The notes beneath the pieces were generated by a model. That model worked only from the letters and a program-made list of their open reading frames with translations, was not told where the DNA came from and did not search any database. This document shows, in pieces, positions 15,985-22,224 of a DNA stretch of 44,834 nt; the stretch's first letter is position 1, and every line of letters starts with the position of its first letter. This stretch comes from Methylacidiphilales bacterium (GTDB lineage Bacteria; Verrucomicrobiota; Verrucomicrobiia; Methylacidiphilales; UBA1321): NCBI GenBank assembly GCA_021272315.1, contig JAJSLI010000032.1, positions 1-44,834 on the forward strand, written 5' to 3'. The translations under genes were made by a program, and so were the position numbers.

Positions 15985-16779
15985 ATGTTCCGAACCCTCT
16001 TTATTCTCCTGCTGACGAGCCTGATGGGCGGACCTCTCGTCTTGGCCGCGCCTGCGCCATCTCCTGCGGTGCCACCCGCGCCGGTACCGTCTCTTCCGCC
16101 CGCGGACATGGGTCATCTTCCGTGGGCCGATGGTGAGACCCTGACCTACCTTGTCTCCTGGACGGCTCTTAACGCGGCGCAGGGCACGTTTTCAGCTCAC
16201 AACAAGGGCGACCATTGGGAGTTCAACCTCGAACTGGCCTCGCGCGGTCTGGTGGACGAGATATATCCCTTTACCGGCTATTTTTGGTCGCTGTTGGCGG
16301 CAGCGCCGTGGCGCTCCATTGAATATGGAGAGTACCGCTTCGAGTACAGCCGCACGATCAAGGAACGCACGCGAATCGATTACCCCGGGCATCTCGCCAC
16401 CCGCGAGATGTGGGGCGCGGGCCAGACCAAGACGTTCCCGATTGCCGAGGACTCCATCGACGATGTCGGTTCGATGCTCTACCACCTGCGCGCCTATGCG
16501 TGGAAGCCGGGCGACAAGCGCACCCTTTACGTCTATGAGAGCAATTCGGAAAAGCAGGGCGAAGCCGAATGCCAGGCGCGCGAGACGCGCGCCTTCGGTT
16601 CGTGGCCCGCCCAGCCGCTCCTGCGGATCATGGCCGTGCCGACCGTCGGCACCCATCATCGAGGCCATCTCCTGCTCTGGATGACCGACGATGCACGCCA
16701 TCTTCCGCTCCACGCCGAACTTGACTTCCGCTATGGCACGTTTGACATCGACTTGGTCAAGACCTCTTATCCAAAGTAG
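15985..16779 (+). CDS. Exported DUF3108 protein
   Basis: A signal peptide (1-21, core LFILLLTSLMGGPLVLA) and a Pro-rich spacer precede a beta-rich DUF3108 domain. It begins with the typical ADGETLTYLVSWTALNAAQG strand pair and contains FEYSRTIKERTRIDYP. The family is periplasmic with no fixed function; lipid or polysaccharide binding has been suggested from its fold. It follows the rhomboid-like gene by 28 bases. The last three codons and the stop lie inside the left arm of a 272-bp inverted-repeat element, so its C-terminus (TSYPK) may have been set by that element. Confidence 0.82.
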   Translation: MFRTLFILLLTSLMGGPLVLAAPAPSPAVPPAPVPSLPPADMGHLPWADGETLTYLVSWTALNAAQGTFSAHNKGDHWEFNLELASRGLVDEIYPFTGYFWSLLAAAPWRSIEYGEYRFEYSRTIKERTRIDYPGHLATREMWGAGQTKTFPIAEDSIDDVGSMLYHLRAYAWKPGDKRTLYVYESNSEKQGEAECQARETRAFGSWPAQPLLRIMAVPTVGTHHRGHLLLWMTDDARHLPLHAELDFRYGTFDIDLVKTSYPK

Positions 16780-17037
16780 CCATGGACCGCGCCGAGAGGA
16801 GTTTTGTCTTCTGGCGAGGCGTCGAGCGACGTGCATACCCGCAGAGGTCTGTAAGGAGCGAGCAACAAAGCCAGAAGGCAAAAGAACCCCGGCCCGAAGG
16901 GTTGCCTATTTTTTGGCCCCTGTCCCGCCACTGCGGGATGCTCGTCGGTCAAAGACCGCTGCGGGTATTCTTCCTTCTCGCGCCTCGTCAGAGGCCAAAA
17001 AATAAAGGCAACGCGACCCATGGCTACTTTGGACAAG
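16766..17037. repeat. 272-bp inverted-repeat (fold-back / MITE-like) element
   Basis: The two ends are 20-bp arms in inverted orientation, 16766-16785 and 17018-17037, matching at 19 of 20 bases. Inside are further inverted pairs: 16835-16850 with 16953-16968 (15 of 16), and 16901-16918 with 16993-17012 (18 matched bases with a 2-base indel), plus short perfect hairpins at 16923-16938 and 16946-16958. The second and third pairs cross one another. No transposase is encoded; ORFs predicted here are by-products. It fills most of the 322-base gap between DUF3108 and the CheX-like gene and overlaps the end of the former. It may be a non-autonomous mobile element. Confidence 0.65.
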
Positions 17038-17101
17038 AGGTCAAGGCCGACAAGACGCTTTCCAACCCTCCTTGATTTAAGATAATGTGATATTTCCCCG
17101 T

Positions 17102-17560
17102 ATGCCGCTGCCCGAACAAGATCTCTGCTGCTTTATCGACGTCACGCTGTCGCACCTGAACAAAATCACGGCCAACGAGATCGTATCGCTCGATCCAACC
17201 ATTGAATTTCAGGCGCTCGTCTTTTCCGCCTGCACCGGGCTCATCCACCTGAAAGGCGGCATCGAGGGTTTCGTCTACCTTACCGCATCGCAGCATTTCT
17301 TGCAGCACCTCTCCCATTTCAACCGGGGTCGCTTTACCGAAGACTCAGCCCGCGAGGTCATGACCGACATCACCGATATCATCGCCAACAACTTGCACAA
17401 ACGCTTCGGACCCGTGCTCAATTTCTCGGAGCGCCGCATCTTCAGCACCGTCCCGGACGACCCGATTGAAATGCCCCCGGCGGTTTTTGTCCTGCCGCTC
17501 GTCCTGCATAACGAACACGCCTTTTTTGTCCTGGGAATTTCACATTCCCCTCTAGCATAA
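17102..17560 (+). CDS. CheX-like domain protein
   Basis: The 152-residue protein resembles the CheX/CheC fold of chemotaxis phosphatases: an internal LIHLKGGIEGFVYLTASQHF strand region, a long helix with REVMTDITDIIANNLHKRFG, and paired strands at the end (FVLPLVLHNEHAFFVLGI). In CheX the helix carries an ExxN motif that removes phosphate from CheY; here the matching positions read DITD, so activity is uncertain. I chose the ATG at 17102; an upstream GTG (17087) adds five residues. It lies 14 bases before an uncharacterised gene, in the neighbourhood of the Roadblock/GTPase genes, where such domains often serve as signalling partners. Confidence 0.6.
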   Translation: MPLPEQDLCCFIDVTLSHLNKITANEIVSLDPTIEFQALVFSACTGLIHLKGGIEGFVYLTASQHFLQHLSHFNRGRFTEDSAREVMTDITDIIANNLHKRFGPVLNFSERRIFSTVPDDPIEMPPAVFVLPLVLHNEHAFFVLGISHSPLA

Positions 17561-17574
17561 CCGCCTTTCCCACT

Positions 17575-18171
17575 ATGACCGGAACCGAAATTTATAAACG
17601 CACCGCCGCCTACGAGCGCGATTCCGACAAGATCCGCCTGCACGCCCCGGAGTGGAAACTCCTCCTCGCCTTTGACGGCCAGCGCACCCTCGCCGAAGTC
17701 GCCCTCAGCGCCGAGGCCTCCTTCGCCGAGGCGCTCCCCCTCACCGAGAAATTCCTCGCCCGCGACTGGGTCGCGGAACAGCCGATCACCCTCGACCAGT
17801 ATTTGAAGCGGACCGGCGCATCAGAGCTTTCCGGCATCAGCGCCGCAGTGCCGCCGGCCGTTGTCATCCACGCGCCGGAGATCACATCCACGCCGGAAAC
17901 ACCCTTGCCGCAGCGCGGTGCGATGCGATTGAGCGCCGTGGTCGATTTCATCATCTCACACGCCGACAATTCCCTGCTCGGCCAGCTTGCCGCCTACCGG
18001 GTCTTTTTGCGTGTGCCGCACGAGCTGCTCCAGACCGAGGATATCGTCTCGATCAACTTGGCCAACGATTCGAGCCTGATCCGCAACGTGGCGCTGCAAC
18101 AGGCCATCACCGAAGCGGTCCATGAAATCGTCAAGCGTCCGCTGCCCGACAGCGTCTTCGCCGCCGCCTGA
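17575..18171 (+). CDS. Hypothetical two-domain protein
   Basis: I do not recognise the family. The N-terminal 75 residues look like a winged helix (EWKLLLAFDGQRTLAEVALS, then TEKFLARDWVAEQ), similar in style to the winged helix found at the end of DUF4388 proteins. A Pro-rich linker (about 95-120) leads to a second alpha/beta domain (MRLSAVVDFIISHADNSLLG through the C-terminus). There is no signal peptide or TM segment. It is 14 bases downstream of the CheX-like gene and 13 bases upstream of the GNAT gene, so the three are likely one transcript and may act with the nearby small-GTPase module. Confidence 0.6.
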   Translation: MTGTEIYKRTAAYERDSDKIRLHAPEWKLLLAFDGQRTLAEVALSAEASFAEALPLTEKFLARDWVAEQPITLDQYLKRTGASELSGISAAVPPAVVIHAPEITSTPETPLPQRGAMRLSAVVDFIISHADNSLLGQLAAYRVFLRVPHELLQTEDIVSINLANDSSLIRNVALQQAITEAVHEIVKRPLPDSVFAAA

Positions 18172-18184
18172 CGCGCTGCGCGCG

Positions 18185-18907
18185 ATGGACACGCCTCCCC
18201 TCCCCGGCCAGCCACGGCGCATCATCCGACTTTACAAGCCGGCGGACCGCACCGCCGTCCGTGCTATTTGCGCCGACACCGGTTTCCTCGGGCGACCCAT
18301 CGATCCCGTCTTTGAGGACCGCGAACTCTTCGCCGATTATCTCACCGCCTACTACACCGACGAGGAACCCGAATCGACATGCGTCTGCGAACTCGATGGC
18401 GAAGTCAAAGGCTATGTCATGGGCTGCCGCTTCCCCAAGCGCAAGACCCGCTATGAAGCACGCAAACTCCCGGGACTTGTCCTGCGCGGTCTGTGGCGCT
18501 GCTTTACGCGGCCTTACAGCGCGGCGAGCCGGAAATATATCTGGTGGATACTGACCCAGGCACGTCGACAAAACCCCTACACTCCGCCGAACATTCCCCA
18601 TTTCCACTTCAACATTCGGCCCGAGGCGCGCAGCGTCGCCGCCACCCGCGAAATGGTCGACATGTTCCTCGATTATCTCGTGCGCCACGGTGAAAAGCAG
18701 GTCTACGCCCAGGTCGTCAGCTACGAATCGCGCCGCGGCGTGCGCATGTTCGCCCGCTACGGTTTTCGCGTCGTCGACGAACGCGAAGTCACCAAGTACC
18801 GCGACTACTATCCGGAAAAAATCTACCTCTTCACCATCCTCAAGGACCTGACCCTGAACCCCGCTCTCTACGGCGCCGACCTCCACCATCAGCCCGAGGC
18901 GGAGTGA
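18185..18907 (+). CDS. GNAT-family N-acetyltransferase
   Basis: The 240-residue product begins with a typical GNAT first strand and helix (IIRLYKPADRTAVRAICADT), has CVCELDGEVKGYVMG as the central strands, and a late segment HGEKQVYAQVVSYESRRGVRMFARYGFRVVDE that fits motif A/B around the acetyl-CoA site. A helical insert of about 60 residues (Arg/Lys-rich, RGLWRCFTRPYSAASRKYIW) is unusual for the family. The start at 18185 avoids overlap with the preceding gene; an ORF start at 18122 would overlap it by 50 bases. Substrate unknown. Confidence 0.75.
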   Translation: MDTPPLPGQPRRIIRLYKPADRTAVRAICADTGFLGRPIDPVFEDRELFADYLTAYYTDEEPESTCVCELDGEVKGYVMGCRFPKRKTRYEARKLPGLVLRGLWRCFTRPYSAASRKYIWWILTQARRQNPYTPPNIPHFHFNIRPEARSVAATREMVDMFLDYLVRHGEKQVYAQVVSYESRRGVRMFARYGFRVVDEREVTKYRDYYPEKIYLFTILKDLTLNPALYGADLHHQPEAE

Positions 18908-18986
18908 CGTTTTCCAGTAGCCGAGCCGTTCCCGCTTCGTTACACTCTCCCCTCTGCCGGTCTTCTACCCGAAGCCGGTTTCAACT

Positions 18987-19060
18987 GCACCCGTAGCTCA
19001 ACTGGATAGAGTACTTCCCTCCGAAGGAAGGGGTTTCGAGTTCAAATCTCGACGGGTGCA
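18987..19060 (+). tRNA. tRNA-Arg (anticodon CCG)
   Basis: A complete cloverleaf can be folded by eye. The 7-bp acceptor stem is GCACCCG with CGGGTGC, with T8-A9 and a D-arm GCTC/GAGT. The anticodon stem CTTCC/GGAAG encloses CTCCGAA with anticodon CCG at 19021-19023, and the T-arm is TCGAG/CTCGA with loop TTCAAAT. The discriminator base is A and no CCA is encoded. It decodes CGG. Confidence 0.95.
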
Positions 19061-19189
19061 CTCTTTGTTCTCGGGGTGAAATCAGCATTCCCGACTGTCG
19101 GAATACTCATTTGATGCAGGGCTGCTTTGTTGAGAGGATGGTTTTGTGTTGCATTACTATCAAGCAGCAGTAAATGAATTGTCTTCGTT

Positions 19190-19363
19190 ATGAAGGGTTT
19201 GATGCAACGCGCAAAAAAAGGCCAAACCCTGGTTGAATATGCCATGATAATTGCCTTCATTTCTATCGTGGCAATTTCAGTTTTAATCGCTCTGGGCCAG
19301 CAGGCCAATGCGACCAAGTACACGATTGTCCAACAACTCCAAGAAGCTCAAGCCAGTCACTAG
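19190..19363 (+). CDS. Flp-type pilin-like protein C (57 residues)
   Basis: A 57-codon ORF on the plus strand, shorter than most cut-offs, encodes a basic leader ending RAKKG, then QTLVEYAMIIAFISIVAISV, a GQQANATKYTI turn and QQLQEAQASH. The leader, cleavage site and helix match pilin A almost residue for residue and the C-terminal QAQSSH/EAQASH is shared, so it is a paralogue. Cleavage after Gly11 gives mature Glu5-Tyr6. The ATG at 19202 is an alternative start and has AAGGG four bases upstream. It lies 129 bases after tRNA-Arg, on the opposite strand to the other pilins, and may be a duplicated or alternative major pilin. Confidence 0.85.
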   Translation: MKGLMQRAKKGQTLVEYAMIIAFISIVAISVLIALGQQANATKYTIVQQLQEAQASH

Positions 19364-19451
19364 TCTTTGGCGGGCTTATCCTCGACAGTTTTCGGCATGA
19401 GCATGTCGTTAGCGGTGGTTGAGCGGTCGGCGAGGCGGCTTTGCTTTGCGC

Positions 19452-20288
19452 TCAGGCCGCGTCAGGAGCTCTCTTTTGTTCCTTGTGCAGGATTAACCTG
19501 TAGCGGCCCAAATCGAGTTTATCCCCCACTTTAAGCAAGCCGTCCCTGACCGGGACATCATTTACAAAAGTGCCGTTGCTAGACTCGAGGTCCTTGACCT
19601 TGAGTCCCTGCTCGCTGACTTCCAACAAGCAGTGCTTTCTGGAAATCTGGGCATTGCTGATAACCACGTCGCAATACGGTTCACGACCCACGACATGGGT
19701 TATCTTGACCAGTCGAATGCCTTGCTGTGGGGACTCGTTTGGTACCAGCACATAGGTGAAGTTTAACTTAACCTCGGTTTTGTCCCGCACCACTTTGGGA
19801 AGAGCTACCGTATTCTGTTTGCGCGTTGCCGTGTTGGCGATGCGGACATCACGCGCGATGGAATGCTTCAAGGCATATTCCGGTATATTAACCCGAATAT
19901 CCTTGGTGGGCGGGTTGGCGTCATAGAACCACTCGTAAGCGGAATTTTCAAGGCCCAGGGCGCGAGAAAGAGCAAACTCGCCATGGTCTTTGTCGCTCAT
20001 CGCGCAAACGACAAAGCCGCCGTCAACAAATACGTGCAGGGTTTCCACCGTGTTGTAAACGGATAAGCATCCCCTCTGGCGGTTTTGTCCCAGTCGCACG
20101 AAAGCTTCTTCCACGGTAAAGAGACCACGGACGCTCTCGATCAGTTCTCGTAACAGGAGCCACTCTGATCGAACGCTATCGTAGTAGTAGGCATCCGAAG
20201 TTAGCTGTCCCTGCTGCCACATGGCCTGCAATTGCTCCAATCGGTAAGGCCCCATCTGGTTATTGTTGATGCTGATCCAATAATCCAT
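19452..20288 (-). CDS. GYF2-DUF4388-FHA signalling protein
   Basis: The 278-residue cytoplasmic protein has three parts. Residues 1-50 form a GYF_2/DUF4339 peptide-binding domain (YWISINNNQMGPYRLEQL, MWQQGQLTSDAYYYD). Residues 57-150 resemble DUF4388 (GLFTVEEAFVRLGQNRQRGC, then HVFVDGGFVVCAMS). Residues 177-268 are an FHA domain with Gly201-Arg202, SRKH (216-219) and ESSNGTFVND (235-244). It shares the DUF4388 plus FHA theme with the gene at 13970 but lacks a TM helix. It is convergent with pilin C, 88 bases apart. The combination suggests a phosphopeptide-reading adaptor for the pilus/GTPase system; that role is inferred. Confidence 0.82.
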   Translation of the reverse strand: MDYWISINNNQMGPYRLEQLQAMWQQGQLTSDAYYYDSVRSEWLLLRELIESVRGLFTVEEAFVRLGQNRQRGCLSVYNTVETLHVFVDGGFVVCAMSDKDHGEFALSRALGLENSAYEWFYDANPPTKDIRVNIPEYALKHSIARDVRIANTATRKQNTVALPKVVRDKTEVKLNFTYVLVPNESPQQGIRLVKITHVVGREPYCDVVISNAQISRKHCLLEVSEQGLKVKDLESSNGTFVNDVPVRDGLLKVGDKLDLGRYRLILHKEQKRAPDAA

Positions 20289-20461
20289 TCAACCCATGAT
20301 TATGCGCTCCGGACAACAAGTGAAGCGCAATCTTTGAGTTGCCTAAGTGAAGGCGCCCGTCTTCTTTGCCCTGCTGGTGAGGGCTGGTAGAAAGCTGTGC
20401 CGCAATTTTTTTTGAAGAATGCTTTGGAAGAAAGGGTCCGGGAATCCTACCCCTTGCGCCC

Positions 20462-21193
20462 TTAGGCGGTCACAGTGGACATCCGTTCGGATTCCGAACC
20501 GGAAGCGGCAGGCGTGGCGTGGGCAAAACTGCCGAGGGCGAGAAAGCGGGCAAGTTGCGCGCAGCACCGTTTGGAAAAAAGCATGCCGAAGTGATTCAGA
20601 CGGTAAGTCACGTGATCGTTGATCCCCCCCAGCCGGGTTTCATCGAGGAGAACGACGCCGTCGCTTGGTTTAGGCAGCGATTTAAAAACGGCCCCGATGC
20701 CGAAGGGGTAAGTCCCGGCAATGACGCCAAAATCGCGCGTGCCCCGCCAGATGGGATCGCGAGGATGGGCGATGTGATCGAAGACGGTGCGGCCAATGAG
20801 ATAGCGGCCTACCCGAGGATGGATGCGCAGGAAACGGCGGCCCACCCAGCAGTCGAGAAGGGGTGATCCAATGGCGATGAGGCGTCCGGGGCGGGGATCG
20901 GGCCTGCGTTCGAACACGTGACGGATGAGAACGCCGCCCATGCTGTGACCGACAACGTGAATCGTGTCCCCTTCAGTCGACCCGATAAAGGCGGCCAAGC
21001 GGTCCACATTTTTATCCAGGCCCTTGAGCATCGACTGGTACTGAAAGAGCCGAACGCCATAACCGAGCTGACGGAGCCGACGGCGCAGAAGGGCCATTTC
21101 CGACCCGTTGACAACGGCGCCATGGACAAAAACGATGGTCGACCTGGAGTCAACGGCAGGGCGCCATTGGGGGTTGAGCCAAGGAAGAGCCAT
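20462..21193 (-). CDS. Alpha/beta hydrolase (PGAP1/lipase-like)
   Basis: The 243-residue protein has an oxyanion strand TIVFVHGAVVNGSEM (19-33), the nucleophile elbow GHSMGG with Ser84, a late SDGVVLLDE that supplies the acid, and NHFGML with the candidate catalytic His. The order and spacing fit PGAP1-like or triacylglycerol-lipase-like esterases. There is no signal peptide or TM helix. The C-terminal 30 residues are Ala/Ser-rich. It is divergent from the hypothetical gene at 21318. Substrate unknown. The gap downstream (20289-20461) contains no feature I can support. Confidence 0.8.
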   Translation of the reverse strand: MALPWLNPQWRPAVDSRSTIVFVHGAVVNGSEMALLRRRLRQLGYGVRLFQYQSMLKGLDKNVDRLAAFIGSTEGDTIHVVGHSMGGVLIRHVFERRPDPRPGRLIAIGSPLLDCWVGRRFLRIHPRVGRYLIGRTVFDHIAHPRDPIWRGTRDFGVIAGTYPFGIGAVFKSLPKPSDGVVLLDETRLGGINDHVTYRLNHFGMLFSKRCCAQLARFLALGSFAHATPAASGSESERMSTVTA

Positions 21194-21317
21194 GAATGAA
21201 AATAGTCACTATTCGCGGCTATGCCATCGTAATCTAAAGAATTGCATATTATTTGCGCTTAAATATTTTCTTGTCTGTGATTGTCAGCGAAGCGTGGACA
21301 GGATAACCTAAAACTAA

Positions 21318-22079
21318 ATGGGTAAGATCGACGATTCGCTGGCGAAATTGGAAGCGATTGAGGACAAGACGGAGCGAGTCTTCCAATTGGCTGGACTGAT
21401 TACGACGCTCTTCAAGATCAGGGGTTTTGTTCTGGTTGTAACGGGCCGGCTGGCGTTTGATCTTTATGCCAACGCGGCCTCGAAAAATATCGAACTGGAA
21501 CTGGCGCCGCTGAATCTCAAGCTGACACCGCGCCTCCTGCAGGAGATCATGGCCGGGCAATTGCATGCCAAGGGATTAACGACACACTGGATCGTTGCGG
21601 GCATCCCCGTGGAATTTCAAACCGAGGTGATTACGGGATTGCGCGGAGCGTGCCGCGATTTCATGACCGACCATGGAGTGGCCAAACTCCTGCCAGCGGA
21701 AGAATTGACGGCGGAACGGATTGTCGCCTCCGTTTATCCTGTGGCCGACACGGAGGCGCAGACGCAGGTTAGGTTGTTGCTCATCAATGCCTTGACGCAG
21801 GCTTTCCAGATGGATTGGGCGGTGCTGCAAACACTCTGCCACCTGCCGGAATATCGCATCGGAGAAGAATTGTCGCAAATGCGCGCGGCGGCAAAGCGGG
21901 ATGTTGATGCGATGGGGGTAGTGCCCGACCCGATGGAGCAGACATTGGCGCCGCCCGAGGAAGTCCCGCCGGCTGAGACAGCGACCCCTGAGGCATCGCC
22001 TCCGCCGAACGAACCGGCCAGGTCGAAAACTAAATCCGCCATGGAACGGGCGCAGGACAGCATTCTTGGCCTTGAGTAG
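21318..22079 (+). CDS. Hypothetical protein, possibly degenerate nucleotidyltransferase-like fold
   Basis: I do not recognise a family with confidence. The N-terminal 110 residues (RGFVLVVTGRLAFDLYANAA, then KNIELELAPLNLKL) loosely resemble minimal nucleotidyltransferase or DUF6036-type domains (GGxAxxLY...T.DIDL) but without the Asp pair, so it would be inactive. The C-terminal 60 residues are Pro/Glu/Ala-rich and end in an amphipathic helix (AMERAQDSILGLE). It has no TM segments and is divergent from the hydrolase gene; a GC-rich hairpin with T-run follows. Confidence 0.5.
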   Translation: MGKIDDSLAKLEAIEDKTERVFQLAGLITTLFKIRGFVLVVTGRLAFDLYANAASKNIELELAPLNLKLTPRLLQEIMAGQLHAKGLTTHWIVAGIPVEFQTEVITGLRGACRDFMTDHGVAKLLPAEELTAERIVASVYPVADTEAQTQVRLLLINALTQAFQMDWAVLQTLCHLPEYRIGEELSQMRAAAKRDVDAMGVVPDPMEQTLAPPEEVPPAETATPEASPPPNEPARSKTKSAMERAQDSILGLE

Positions 22080-22107
22080 GTACGAATGTTTCGTTCAGCC
22101 ATCCTGG

Positions 22108-22137
22108 GCCGCCCGCCAAGCGGTGGCGGAATGATTT
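22108..22137 (+). terminator. Probable terminator after the hypothetical gene
   Basis: A GC-rich imperfect hairpin (GGCCGCCCGCC with GCGGTGGC) is followed within a few bases by six T residues (22135-22140). It lies 30 bases after the stop at 22079 and before the ppdK promoter. The stem is bulged, so confidence is moderate. Confidence 0.4.
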
Positions 22138-22162
22138 TTTAAGTCGTGAGGCTGTGCTGCAC

Positions 22163-22190
22163 TTGACTCGCTTTTTCCGGCTGATAGCAT
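22163..22190 (+). promoter_or_regulatory. Candidate sigma-70 promoter of ppdK
   Basis: TTGACT (22163-22168, five of six matches) and TAGCAT (22185-22190, four of six) are 16 bases apart, predicting transcription from about 22197 and a leader of some 28 bases that ends in an A/T-rich stretch before the ATG. Confidence 0.45.
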
Positions 22191-22224
22191 CAACTTTCCT
22201 GCTCAAAAAAATTCATTTCATTTT

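Noticed and set aside
16691-17075. Three overlapping ORFs of 89-104 residues around the inverted-repeat element
   Set aside because: They arise from the palindromic element and from the DUF3108 3-prime end. They are rich in Arg/Pro and have no SD.
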